A DNA stretch of 64,000 nucleotides from Rosa chinensis (taxonomy: Eukaryota; Streptophyta; Magnoliopsida; Rosales; Rosaceae). The translations under genes were made by a program, and so were the position numbers. Each line of letters begins with the position of its first letter. The first letter of the stretch is position 1. The stretch is from NCBI RefSeq assembly GCF_002994745.2, contig NC_037090.1, positions 2,046,001 to 2,110,000 on the forward strand. The letters are read 5' to 3'. Below the pieces are notes generated by a model. That model ran no database searches. It saw only the letters and a list, made by a program, of their open reading frames with translations, and had not been told where the DNA came from. Positions 25,578 to 36,694 of this stretch are shown here, piece after piece.

Positions 25578-26473
25578 CTAGGATAAGGAGAGCCCTTGAT
25601 TGGCTTCTGCCCATATTTCCTCCATGAATACTCATCACCAGGAATGTTTGCAACATTCTGACTCACTGCAGGAACCTTGAAAGATCTTCTCACCCTCAGT
25701 CTCCTATGAACACAATCAACATTAGTTTGATCTAAATAAAACCAACAACGCCTATTCGAAAACTTTGAATGCAGAATAATAACTGACCTCTTCCTTGAAT
25801 TAGGACACTTATCATTACTGCCACATTTTACACTGCTGCTTTGCTCTGCACCACTGCTCCTCCTTTGTTGTTGCGAGATCTGATCAGACGACTGTGGCAC
25901 GCTGCCATTGATCAGTCTGAAGGAGTTGCTGCCATAGTTAGCCACACCACCAGCATCCATGCTCAAACATGATATGAACGACGCTGCGTTTGACAAGGAG
26001 GGTGTGGTGGTAGGCTTGTTAAATGCAAGGTTTATGCCGGTGAACTGTTGGGGATGGACTTGAAGTCTATGTAACTGCTGCAATGGTTTTGGTTTGGCAA
26101 TTTGGAGAGGAAGCTTGTTACTCATATCCAACACTGGGTTTCCTAGAAACACTTTCTGGTTTTGTGTGTGTAGGTTTTGAGGAAAAGTAGCTGGGAGTAA
26201 TTGGAGGGTTTTGCTTGAAATGTCTGATCTGTAATTAGGGCCATCCAAGAAGAGGCTTTGAGGCAAAGATGAATCGAGCTTCTTCTTCAACTTTCTGATC
26301 CTTCTTCCATGACTCAGAAGAGACACAACTCTCTTGAACTTAACCACAGCCTCCTCAGTCTGCACCCCTAAACTTTTAGACTGAATATCATTTTTGGGTT
26401 TGCACAAGAGACTGTTAAGAACTGTATGGCAACTCTCTACTGCTGCTTTGTTAGCTGATTCAACCTTCTCCAT
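25578..26473 (-). CDS. Group IId WRKY factor, truncated before zinc finger
   Basis: Exon 1 26473-25788 and exon 2 25703-25578, joined through an 84-bp intron (GTCAG...CATAG). The true start is the ATG at 26473 ([20 protein letters not shown], typical of group IId). The calmodulin-binding C-motif [15 protein letters not shown] is at about residues 44-58, followed by a basic stretch, [16 protein letters not shown] and [20 protein letters not shown]. The last exon ends at the conserved WRKY intron site (R, then GT). The next exon should carry GYYKC...HNH, the Cys2His2 zinc finger that completes the DNA-binding domain, but none exists before RPS15. If the donor is not used, the frame reads PRY and stops at 25571. 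Either a pseudogene or a short protein without a complete DNA-binding domain. Confidence 0.85.
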
Positions 26474-27611
26474 GTTCCCCAAACCCCCAAAAACCAGTCT
26501 TTAATTCCTAGAAGAAACCCATTGGCCGAAGATAGAAAATCCTAAAAAACCCAGGGAAAAAAATGAAGAAAACAGACAAACTTTCTACCAGTTAATCTCC
26601 ATACTTCCCTAAAAGATGGGTATTACTCAAGGTTCAACCTTTTCAATCCAAAAGAAGAAGAAAAACACTTAGAAACTTAGAGCATGTGCAACCCAAGAAA
26701 TATTTCACGTTTCAGACAAAACACCTAGCTAAAGCACATAGCTGATATCCATTTGGGTGGTTTATATGAGCAGAGAGTAAGAAAACCAAAAAGAAGAGAA
26801 AATCGTGCACACTTTGGGTTTGGGAAGTGAAAGACAAAGCTGCCTTAAAGGTATGAATGAGAAGACGACTTTGCCTTGGTTTGGTAATAGTTTAACTGCA
26901 AAAGACACAAGTCTCTTTAATCAAAGGAGTTGATATTCCTACGCAAATTTTTGTCATTTTGGCCTCCCTCCCATTGGCCCCATAACAAGGAATCTCCCCC
27001 CTTTTTACACAAGGGTTTATATATATCTCTACAAAAGAAAAACTGTCTCAGAAAAACCGAATCATATCAATTTTTTCTTACCGTTTCGGATAATAAAAGA
27101 CCTGCAGGAAAGAGACAATGCTCTGTTCTGAGAGGGAAGAGAAAGAACAGAGCAGCAGAAACAAAGGGCCAAATATGAGAAGAGTGGGCCCCACTTCCTT
27201 GACCTTGATCAGACGCTAATATCTCATTTGACTGAGTCCTACATGTACATGTACATGTACATGTCCTCCACTCTGGTCTCTCCTGCCCAGAGGAGATGTG
27301 GACACGTGGAAGTGAGTTTAGAAGAGGAAAAATTGAATGTTCATTAAGCTATAATATTTCTTTACTAATTCTTGTGACTTGATATTAAAAACTATTTCTA
27401 ATATTCTGGGTTATTTGAAGTTATTGTAAGTTTCTAAACGTATTTTTCGCTAAATAGAACACATTTTAGAGGAATTGATTCCTAGTAGGGTGTTTTCCTG
27501 AAATCTAAGTTGTTCACGTGTGAGAATATGATTTTGGTGTGTGGTAAACTTCACGCACTCATGTCCATTTTTTTTTAGGGGCACCCACAGAGATGCACTC
27601 TTTTAAAAATA
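26474..27611. other. WRKY 5' region and intergenic DNA
   Basis: Upstream region of the WRKY gene (minus strand). Contains a self-complementary ACATGT microsatellite at about 27241-27264 and two CACGTG-like/ACACGTGG motifs (about 27302). No other gene. Confidence 0.5.
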
Positions 27612-27625
27612 GGCGTATGTCACTT

Positions 27626-27815
27626 TTTTTTTTTGACTTTGTCAAAGGGAATCCAACGGCTTCCTAGGCCCAAGATAAACCCCTTCGGGGCATGTGAAAT
27701 GCTCTAACTGTGCATTGCAGCACAGTGCCTGGCCACTTTGACAGCTTCGGGGTTCGATCCTAGGTTGAGGAGCACACCTAACTCGACAAGAACTACTAGG
27801 CCACTTGCAGTGGTT
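27626..27815 (-). mobile_element. SINE with 14-bp target duplication
   Basis: GGCGTATGTCACTT flanks the unit at 27612-27625 and 27816-27829. On the minus strand it begins AACCACTGCAAGTGGCCTAGTAG (A-box-like), carries GGATCGAACCC (B-box-like) about 45 bp on and ends with GACAAAGTC then an A tail (27626-27634 as T). 190 bp, no coding. Different family from the SINE at 2839. Confidence 0.85.
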
Positions 27816-27829
27816 GGCGTATGTCACTT

Positions 27830-28636
27830 AAAGTGCCACAAACACTGTATTCTTTAGTAAAAGGTGAAAGAATAGTTTGCTCTGTACTTAATGCATGTGT
27901 GTAGTAAAAAGATAAGAAATTATGAATAAACCTATATGCCATATCCTCGTACATATTATATAGTAAACGCATCGTTAATGATTTTTTTGAATTGAGGTCC
28001 GTTGCTAATCAATCGTATAATTCAAATGGTAGGCAAATGATCACTTCCCTACTGAATTATTGGTGATGAAAAAAGTCATACAACTTTCAAGTCTTTTGAT
28101 GGATAAAGAGGAAATGATTTTTGAAATGACCTTACTAGGTGAGTCTCTTGTCATCTTGCACTAGCCAGAAGAAAGATGTATTTAATTAATAAGCTTAAAC
28201 ACAACAACATAGTCCACATTATGGTGATTATTCTAATTCTTGTAAAAGTCTTTCAAAATCAAAAGCAAGTTTAATATATCATCTTATCTTGTATAAGATC
28301 GTGCAGTGGAGAATCATTGAAAGTAGCATGGAAGATTATTATCAAATAAAATATGAAATTTAGGCAAATAAGTGATCATTGAAGTTGCCAATATGACAAC
28401 AAAGCGAGGATTTGGGCATGAAGCTTCAAGATGCGTCGCACACGCCACCCATCGCATTAAAATGCTGTCAACTTCTTGAGGATTACAGTTCCTTAAGTAT
28501 AACTTCTTGAGGATTCCTTAAGTATCGTCAACTTAAGTATAACAGAACAATGTTTAGGCTAACTGAATTTTAAATTATCTACGTTTTTGGGGTGTTTGCA
28601 TAATCTGGTTGGTAATATATCCAAATATTTAGTGTA
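27830..28636. other. Intergenic, nothing recognised
   Basis: AT-rich; a small duplication (ACTTCTTGAGGATT...CCTTAAGTAT) at about 28470-28540 is the only structure seen. Confidence 0.4.
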
Positions 28637-29051
28637 GAATTATTATCACAAATGGTACTTGAACTATACCTTAATCTTATTGATGGTACCTGAATTTCAA
28701 TTTTGATCACAACCAGTACCCGAACTTTTCAATTTCATTTTAAATGATACATAGAGCCACCTCCGGTCACTATTTCGACTAAAAACTGCATGGGAGGCAA
28801 TCATAGTGATGATTTTTGATGATTTCAAGGGTTGCAATCATATATAGTGATGATTTTTTGGTAATAAACTTGCCTTGAACTTGTTTTTTTTTAGATTTGG
28901 CTTTTTTGGCCAGAATAGTGACCGAATGTGGCCTTAGGTACAATTTAAAATGAAATCGAAAAGTTTGGGTACTGGTTGTAATCAAAATTGAAGTTCAGGT
29001 ACCATTGATAAAATAGAAGATAAGTTCATGTACAATTTATGATAATAACCC
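28637..29051. mobile_element. Mutator-like MITE with 9-bp target duplication
   Basis: TTTAGTGTA occurs at 28628-28636 and 29052-29060. The ends (GAATTATTATCACAAATG and, inverted, GGGTTATTATCATAAATTG) begin inverted repeats of about 140 bp sharing GGTACCTGAA, CCAGTACCC and CGGTCACTATT. 415 bp, non-coding. Confidence 0.85.
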
Positions 29052-29249
29052 TTTAGTGTAATATTGAAAGTAACATTTACCACGAGCACTTTTACTATTT
29101 TGTTGCAATTAGTTTCTCTTATATACTAAATCACAAACTTGCAATCATTTGTAGTATAGTTTCTAGACATCAAAATGGATCTCACAATTGACATATCAAT
29201 CAAGAAACAAACGTTTGCAAGCACCGTAATTAGATTAAGATGTTACTTC

Positions 29250-29457
29250 TGTTGAAGGAAAATCAAGTTTAGTGTGCCTTATCAAACTAGGAATAGGAAT
29301 AGGAGAGAAGGTTCTAGATTTCCCAATCCTACACGGATTGGTATTCCTTGTAACATTAGAACTAGCACTTTGTAATCCCTATATATAGGGCTCCTATTCT
29401 CAATAATAAGAACACATCTCTCTCATCAATCTCTCTCAAATACATTATACTTAAACA
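29250..29457 (+). repeat. Copia 5' LTR
   Basis: 208 bp with a CTATATATAGGG promoter-like box at about 29379; same sequence as 45378-45585. Confidence 0.95.
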
Positions 29458-30044
29458 CGTTATCAGCACGACTCTAACCACAAAACAGAAAACCAAAACT
29501 CATTCACAAAGCAGCCCCTAGCCCGAGCTAGCCGAGCCTTCGCTGCAGCCCGAGCACCCGTGTGCTTGCAACCTTGCACAGCAGCCCCTGCTGCCCCCTT
29601 CCTGCAGCCCTACGTTCCAACCTGCTGCCACCGAAGCATCCCTGCTGCGCAAACAAGCCAACGCATACCCACTGCATCTTTTTTCCGTTCCTGTGCACGT
29701 CCGTCTTCTTGCAAGCCTCGAAACGTCTAGTTCAGAAGCTCAGATCGAAAAACTTTCTTCATCAAAGTTGTTCGTCTCTGTCTCTTCCATCTAACCTCAG
29801 AATTTCAGCCTTATCGGAGTCATATTGAGATCTGTACACCAATCGAGGTACAAGCTGTTCAGAACAGAATCTGCTCCGAATTTTCACCAAGTAAGTATTC
29901 AAAAGAGTAAGTTTTGAAGTTCCTATAATTCGGAATTTATATTACTTCTTCTTTTCTCGGGGACTTGAAAACCTCCCTTCTTCTACATCCCACCTTTCTT
30001 ATAACGTGGGTTCGATCATTGAAAAGCGGAATCGTGGGGATTCA

Positions 30045-30155
30045 CGCAATTAACGAACTAAGAGCGTTCGTAAGACTTCGGACTAAGAGCGTCCGTAAGC
30101 ATCGATTTAACGAACTAAGAGCGTTCGTATGCTACGGACTAAGAGCGTTCGTGAG
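30045..30155 (+). repeat. Short tandem repeats in copia leader
   Basis: Four near-copies of GGACTAAGAGCGTTCGTAAG (alternating GAACTAAGAGCG and GGACTAAGAGCG) lie in the untranslated leader between the primer site and gag. Confidence 0.85.
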
Positions 30156-30310
30156 CATCTATTTTGACCATACAAACATCATTGTTTCGGTCTAATCCAA
30201 TTATTCTTGGAAATAGATTTCTTGGTAGCATAGCTCGGAAATCTTATTTATATTAGTTTTCGTGGAAGCATTGACTCCGAAACTAACTTGTTCTTGTTTC
30301 ATCTTTCAGG

Positions 30311-31237
30311 ATGTCAAACATGAACAAACTCGATTTTGTTCCATTGGATTATGCAGGCAAAAGGTACTTAATTTGGGTCACTGATGTCGAGATCCACCTT
30401 ATTGCCCGTGATTTATTGCATACAATCCAAGAGCTTTGTCCTATTGAAACAGCTCCAGACCCTCAGACTGAGAAAGATAATTCCAAGGCACTTGCCTTCA
30501 TGAAACGTCACATGGATAGTGACCTACAGTTTGAGTTCATAAATGAGGAAAGCGCCATAAAGCTTTGGCATGTGCTTCGCGAACGATATGGCAATGTTCG
30601 TGACTCCATACTTCCGAATACAGAAGCAGAATGGAAAGATCTTCGCTTCTCTAAATTTGACACTGTCATGCAATTTTATTCGGAAGCTCTCAGCATCAGA
30701 GCAATGATGCGTCTCTGTGGAAAAACAATCACAGAAGACCAATTGATTGAGAAAACCCTCAATACCTTCCCCGTCTATGCTATGAGGTCCTCTGACTTAT
30801 TCCGGACTCATGTAAATGCAAGACGGATCACAAGTTTCCAACAGCTTATTGAAGCTATGGCCACTGCTGAAAGACATGGCAATGAACTTGTGCAAAGAAG
30901 ATTTGATAGGCTTCAAGATAGCTATCAAGAGCATCGTCCTATGACTAGAGAAAGTCGCCATCGACGTCATGATCCATACGATCGAAATGCTCAAGAAGGT
31001 AATCGCTCAAGGCGACAATCCCACGACCGTAGGAGGCGTGATTTTGAGGGAAATAGGGTTGGAAACCATGGAGCCAACGTTGGCCATGGGCACCACTTTC
31101 CAACACCACCAGTCCTAAGGACTATGCATATTGCGCCAATGCGCCTCAATCAAGGGAGAATCCTCTTTATGGTGTCTATTTCTGATATGGAACGTCTGAT
31201 CAATGGACCTGAATTTGCAATGTACCTACGGAGGTAG
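30311..31237 (+). CDS. Copia gag (nucleocapsid domain missing)
   Basis: An intact 308-codon frame starting ATG at 30311. Residues 1-210 match the UBN2/retrotran_gag type capsid of plant copia elements: LDFVPLDYAGKRYLIWV, then ALAFMKRHMDSDLQFEF, AIKLWHVLRERYGNV and the EKTLNTFP motif. The C-terminal part is Arg/His-rich (RRQSHDRRRRDFEGN). The CCHC zinc knuckle expected after this is absent, and the frame ends early in sequence unlike the family. Gag forms the virus-like particle; without the knuckle, RNA packaging in cis would be impaired. Confidence 0.8.
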   Translation: MSNMNKLDFVPLDYAGKRYLIWVTDVEIHLIARDLLHTIQELCPIETAPDPQTEKDNSKALAFMKRHMDSDLQFEFINEESAIKLWHVLRERYGNVRDSILPNTEAEWKDLRFSKFDTVMQFYSEALSIRAMMRLCGKTITEDQLIEKTLNTFPVYAMRSSDLFRTHVNARRITSFQQLIEAMATAERHGNELVQRRFDRLQDSYQEHRPMTRESRHRRHDPYDRNAQEGNRSRRQSHDRRRRDFEGNRVGNHGANVGHGHHFPTPPVLRTMHIAPMRLNQGRILFMVSISDMERLINGPEFAMYLRR

Positions 31238-31656
31238 TCGCATCATGGTGATCAAGACTTCGAGTTCACAAAGACTTTAAATCTGGCGATGAAGACAAAA
31301 TGCCGCAGATTTTTATTTATAGTCTTTTATTTTTCCAAGAATTATGTAATGGCTATTATGCCTTAAATCAATAAAATGACTTATTGTATTAACTCTTTCC
31401 ATCTAGGCGTACTCAAGAGTACTTGTGATGTCTAGGCAAGGTTTGATCTGAGAGAACGGTTTTAAAAGTGAGCAACGCTCCACCAAAATCTCGCCTTACC
31501 TTACCTGGTCACAACTAAATTGAAATTACCGAAAGGATTGAGTGACTACGATTTATCTACGGTTTGATTTTTATATTGGATTAGATTTTGGTCAAGAAAC
31601 TTTGATGTAATCATTGGCTATTATTAATAAAGTATCGATTTATTTTATCTCATGTC

Positions 31657-32311
31657 ATGGACATACTTCTCGAACTTTATTACTTACAAGATGTAAGAGC
31701 CAATGGTTTTCATGCGGAAACGCATTGTGAGAATGGACAAGAGTTCCTTTGCATCACCTCTAATGACTACGGAAATAACCGAGTATTAGAGAAACTTATG
31801 TGTCGCTCTAGTGGGTTGTATGCAACCACTATTCGATTCATTGAATCCAACCATGTCATGAGAGATGATTTATGGGATTCCGACACATATAGGCTTTGGC
31901 ACGACCGTTTGGGACACCCAGGTCGTGACATGATGATCCGTATATTAAAGACTTCACACGGACATCCCTTTTTCAGAACGAAAAGAAGTAAAACTCGGTT
32001 TTTGGACACCGAATGAGCCCCTGCGCCTCACGGCGCCGTTCACCCCCATATCCGGCCATCCTTGGCGTGCGCCGCCTTCCCCCTGCGGCCTCAGGGTGGC
32101 ATTGACGCCACCAAGGCTCCTTTGTCTCCAACTTTTACTTCTAAAGTCACTTGTGCCTTTGTGGCTCAACCAAAATCCTCATTGGTTGTTTATAAAGCCC
32201 ATCATTCGTTCTGCAAAGCCTGTTCTTTAGCACAGTTAGGATCGAGACCATCCTATGCAAAGGACACCAAAGAAAATATACCATTCTTGCAAAGAATCCA
32301 AGGTGATATTT
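31657..32311 (+). pseudogene. Copia pol 5' part: GAG-pre-integrase to integrase start
   Basis: Contains LWHDRLGHPGRDMMIRILK (GAG-pre-integrase, His-Cys zinc-binding region) and CKACSLAQLGSRPSY, then IQGDI at the start of the integrase core, where the nested element enters at 32312. An in-frame TGA lies at 32014-32016 and a GC-rich, apparently inserted stretch at about 32018-32110. The protease is missing (31240-31650 has no DTG/DSG frame). Confidence 0.8.
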
Positions 32312-34711
32312 TGATAGGAGCATTTTAATGTGATATTTTAATAGTTAATTCCTCACATTTTGCTTAGTTAATTCCTTAACTGAATCGATTTTTAATTCAA
32401 TTTCTATTTTTAGGTACATTGGAGTAAATGAAGGTGAAATGAGCGTTAGGTCCATAATTACCTGGAAATGATGGAGAAAAATGGAAATGTACTAAAACAT
32501 CAATTTTACACATATTCCTACTCCGGCTAGGAGAAACCAAGCCAAGCAAAGAAGAAGGAGTGGCCGCCTGACCAAATGAACTTCAAATGAGCTGAAACCT
32601 TCCAGATCCATTCTAGACACCCAAAGGATCATTTCTTATGAAGAGTGCTAGAGAAAAATATGAGTGGAAGGCCTTCAAACAATCAGCCCAATTTTCTACA
32701 GAAGCAAAACCGGAAAACTGGACCTGTAAGAGGTCCAGCAGCATTTTCGGCCCAACCACATGGATTGAAGCTCTGAAAATTTTTCAGGATGATCTACACT
32801 CATAGTGGAACATTTCATATGAAGAAGTCGAAGGCATATAATGAAGTCTTGTTGGAGAAATAATTGAAGGAATAAAGGGAAAGAAACTGACCTGAAAACA
32901 GCTCAACACCACATATTCATGTTTCCCACCCACATGAAGAAAGCTAGATGCTTTTCTCTTTTTCCTTGGATATATTTTTTCTGCAATCTCTTTAATAGAT
33001 CATCATCACTTCCATGTTGCTTCACCTTCATGCTTTGCTTTCATTTCATCATTTCTCTTTCTTTTCCATATTTTACAAATCACTTTCATACTCCACTTTC
33101 ATTATTTTTCTTCCACTCATCATTTCACTCTTCTTTTTCTTCCCTATATAAACACCTTCTCTTCTCATTCTAAAACACATTCCTTCATCCATTTCATCTT
33201 CTTGTCTCACCATTTCCTCTCCATTTTCCTTAGTCACCAATTCCTTCATCCATCTCATCTTCTTTGTCTCTCCATTTCCTTTCCATTTTTCCACATAATT
33301 CCTTCATCCATTCCATCTTCTTTGTCTCTCCATTTCCTTTCCATTTTCCCACACATTCCTTCATCCATTTCATCTCCTTGTCTCACCATTTCCTCTCCAT
33401 TTTCCTTAGTCACCAATTTCTGAATCCATAACACATTCCTTCATCCATTTCATCTCCTTGTCTCACCATTTCCTCTCCATTTTCCTTAGTCACCATTTCC
33501 TCTAAACATTCCTTCATCCATTCCATCTCCTTGTCTCTCCATTTCCTCTCCATATTTCTTTTCCATTCTCTAGTTTTCTTGTTCTTCATTTTCAAGCCAA
33601 GAGAAAGAGAAGCCATGCAATACATCAATTTCCCAACCGCCATCCACCCTTGTGTCGTCCCTAGAAGATTGCTTGCTTTCAAGGATCTTCAAGTTCTTCG
33701 TCTCAAGGCTTTATCATTCATCTTTCAAGGTGTATTATATCCTTTCTCTTGTTTTCTTTGTTTGATTTTGTAAAACTATGAATTCTAGTTAACAAATAAT
33801 GTTAAGGGCAAAGTTTAAAGCCCGTTTATATGTTTTGAGATAAAGTTGTGATTTCTATATGTTGATTTTTATGTTGCTTATGTGGGTTTGTTTAATTAAA
33901 TTTGCATGATAGAAAACTTTTGTATTTTAATCTTATGTGGTTGCAAACACTTAGGGTTTTGATATAATTGGTGCTAGGTTTAAGAACATGAAATCGACTT
34001 TTCGTTTTGTGTAAACTTGAATCAAAGTAGTAAAGGTTTTGTGCAAAGACCGAATTTAATTAAAGAGGATTGCAATTAGGTGGACTTTTCCATACTAAGT
34101 TGTACACTTGAGTTGATAGCCTTTCTCTATGTCTAATGCGTTGAACATGTCATGATTGACTAGCTTTCTAGGGCTTGATTGCATGTTTGATAGGATTAAT
34201 CTAGGTGCTTTCGCTTAGGTTAATTAGCATTGAAAAGTAAAATATGGGAAATCATTTGCTTTCGAATGTTTCACATGATCAACTCCTCTCTCATGACATT
34301 TAAAATCAACTATAGGAATTGTAATTGGATTTCTTACATATGGATGTGGTTTTGATCTTTGTTCCTTGCGATCCACCCTTGTATATATGTTTTTACATTT
34401 TCTTTATTTTATTTATCTTAATTTTCAATTCTATAATTCTTAAACCCCCCTCCCTTTTTATTTTGTTACTTGTATATATTTCTATTCTTTATTTTATTTT
34501 TGTAAATAATACTTTATTATTTTAATTCTTTATTTGTTTATACAATTGTATATATTTATATTCTTTATTTTATTTTTGTAAATAATACTTTTCTTTATTT
34601 GTTTCACAATGACAGGTGTACCCTCAATCCCCGGAATAGAACGATCCCTATTTGCTTATACTACTAACGATATTTCAGGGTTAAATTGCGCGCTTGCTTT
34701 TAGGCGCATCA
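32312..34711 (+). repeat. LARD 5' LTR
   Basis: 2400 bp, C/T-rich in the middle, no coding. Confidence 0.93.
33175..33560 (+). repeat. Tandem repeats inside LARD LTR (also 40583-40968)
   Basis: About six units of 50-65 bp built from ATTCCTTCATCCATTTCATC, TTGTCTCACCATTTCCTCTCC and TTTTCCTTAGTCACC follow a CCTATATAAACACC promoter-like box (about 33144), so they would lie in the R/U5 part of the transcript. Units vary by small deletions. Confidence 0.85.
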
Positions 34712-34716
34712 ATTTT

Positions 34717-34734
34717 TGGCGCCGTTGCCGGGGA
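34717..34734 (+). other. LARD primer-binding site
   Basis: TGGCGCCGTTGCCGGGGA, five bases after the LTR. This sequence is known from Tat/Athila-lineage Ty3/gypsy elements and is the best lineage clue, since no pol exists. Confidence 0.75.
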
Positions 34735-35840
34735 TTGAAAAATCACTTGCTAAATTGTGTCATTTATTGTATATATTTGTTGTTTAAAAATTGTTTGAAA
34801 CTTAGTTTAAATTAACTAGGATGTTATTTATATTATTGAACACGAATTTTAATTGTAGGTTGTAAATTGAGAGGAATAGGTGAAGTCTCTTTTGTTAATA
34901 TTGGCCTAAACCCCTTATTGGTACCTAGCTCAGGTCCCTTAAGGTTGAGGGCGGCCTTTATTAACATTTGTTGAATTGTCTTCACACTTATGAACTTTTT
35001 CATCTTAGTAAGTATAGCCTATGTGGAATGGTGTCTAGGAAGGGGACAACGTTCATGACGGGTTTTTGAATCCAGAAGTGCTTGCAAATGGGCCTAAACC
35101 ACTATGTGGGAGTAGCTCATGCCAAAATGGATTTTTCCTCTCGTGTTCGTCCTCCCCCACCTGGCCATTTCAGTAAGGTTGCCCAAACGATTTGAAAGGG
35201 AATTTGTGTCTAGGCGACTATACTTGGGCCGCACGTTCACTTGATTTACCGCTTGGAATTTGATTCGATATCAATAATGTTTATAACAAAAGAAATACTT
35301 GTGAATACTCTATACGTGTAAATTATTTTGTTGTTTCACACTTTAAACTTGTAAAAATACTTTTCACGTTTTATACTCACTTGAGTACTTAACTTGTGTC
35401 TTATGTACATTATACTTGTTAATACTTGTAGTTTGTAATTAATAGTTATACTTGTTTTTATTTTGTATTTCTTTGTTAATTATAGTTACTAACTTTATTT
35501 AATGTAGGTACCGTCTGGCTGCAAGACGTAAAATACAAGCGCTACTTGGGAGGCAACCCAATTCAGAATATAATCAGATTTGCTTTCTCTTTCCCTATTT
35601 CTTTTTATTTTTCAATTTTTCTCTATTGTTTTTATTTTAGGATTTGTTTTCGTAAATGTCTTCTATCTATGTTTACTTATTTCATTGCATGCTTTTAATT
35701 GATTACATTGAAGATAATGCAATATTTAAGTGTGGGGGAAGAGATTTATATAATTGTCTTTCATTTTGAGTCCTATATATATTTATATTTGTCTTTTATT
35801 TTTTTGAGTCCTTTATATAAAAAAAAAAAATTAATTTAAA

Positions 35841-35872
<32 letters not shown>

Positions 35873-35964
35873 CTGAATTAATTCAGTCTTATTAAATTCA
35901 GCTATTTACAAAAAAAAAAAAAAAAAAAAAAATTTAAAAAAAAAAATAATAAAAATACACTATA
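34735..35964 (+). other. LARD leader region
   Basis: No ORF of note. At 35510-35560 ACAAGCGCTACTTGGGAGGC precedes AACCCAA, and at 35711-35745 a GAAGATAATGCAATATTTAA block precedes GTGTGGGGGAAG; both recur at 37745-37970. Long A-runs fill 35819-35945. Confidence 0.6.
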
Positions 35965-36576
35965 CTAAGCCATGTCTGCATCTCCGTAGGAGTTGAGGCT
36001 GAGCTCAAGGGAAATGCGAGAGTCACCGCCATAGCCGTTACCTCCCTCGGAAGTAGTCTTCATGTTGCCAAAGATGTCCTCACCATGCATGGGGAACAGT
36101 GGAAGGGTTTCAATCTCCTGGTGATATTCTCCTCGTTGTTCCATGATCGATCCATCAACACCATAGCCGACACGTGAGCCAAAGTTTAGATCAATGGATC
36201 TACCATCATCAGTAGAACTAGTGGATCCAAAATTGAGATCGAGAGATCCACCAACCGGAACGTTCCGAAATTCCTTCAACTTCTGCCTCTCACGAGCCTT
36301 GAGGTTCTGGAACCAAAAGAAGACGTTCTTGTCCTCGATCTGCCCATACTGTTTCAGATGAAGGCAGATCTCTTGAATCTGCTCTGGAGTTGGGTACTTA
36401 AAACCCTTATCATAGTAAAGGCCCTTGAGGATTCTTAGTTGAGGCGGTGTGGGAGCCCACCGGTTACTACTCCCGGCTGCTTGGATGCTTCCTCCCTCCT
36501 CGGTTGGTTGCTGGGCTTGTAATTCCATTTGTTGCTGGGTTTGTAACTCCATTAGTTGCAGAGTTCGTGGTTCCAT
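35965..36576 (-). CDS. WUS-like: WUSCHEL-clade homeobox protein captured by LARD
   Basis: An intact, intronless 203-codon gene, antisense to its host LTR element. Residues 38-102 form a WOX-type homeodomain ([39 protein letters not shown], recognition helix [16 protein letters not shown] with the invariant W, F, N and R). The usual WUS-clade QNHKAR reads QNLKAR. A WUS-box TLPLFPMH is at 157-164 and an EAR-type repressor motif SLELSLN at 189-195; SLDLNFG and SIDLNFG (111-117, 127-133) add two more DLN motifs. WUS proteins are nuclear regulators that keep stem cells in shoot and floral meristems. The complete motif set with no stop suggests selection or very recent capture. The ATG is at 36576; a TATA box lies about 110 bp upstream. 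Confidence 0.93.
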   Translation of the reverse strand: MEPRTLQLMELQTQQQMELQAQQPTEEGGSIQAAGSSNRWAPTPPQLRILKGLYYDKGFKYPTPEQIQEICLHLKQYGQIEDKNVFFWFQNLKARERQKLKEFRNVPVGGSLDLNFGSTSSTDDGRSIDLNFGSRVGYGVDGSIMEQRGEYHQEIETLPLFPMHGEDIFGNMKTTSEGGNGYGGDSRISLELSLNSYGDADMA

Positions 36577-36686
36577 GTTGATGAAGAAAGGATTTGAGTT
36601 TTGAAAGAAAGGCTGAAGGGTTCAGAGAGAAAGGCTGGAACTCGGAAGAATTTTCTTTTGAAGTGAACAGTCGCTCAGAATGCACC

Positions 36687-36694
36687 TATTTATA
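36687..36694 (-). promoter_or_regulatory. TATA box of captured WUS-like gene
   Basis: TATAAATA on the minus strand, 111-118 bp before the start codon, followed by a CA-containing region suitable for transcription start. Position and spacing are what a genuine plant core promoter would show. Confidence 0.55.

Noticed and set aside
33073..33682. Met/Glu/Lys-rich minus-strand ORFs in the LARD LTR
   Set aside because: They are translations of the C/T-rich tandem repeats and occur identically in the other LTR.
35819..35945. A-runs as a poly(A) tail of a retroposed WUS-like mRNA
   Set aside because: They are A on the plus strand, whereas the gene is on the minus strand, so the orientation is wrong for its tail.
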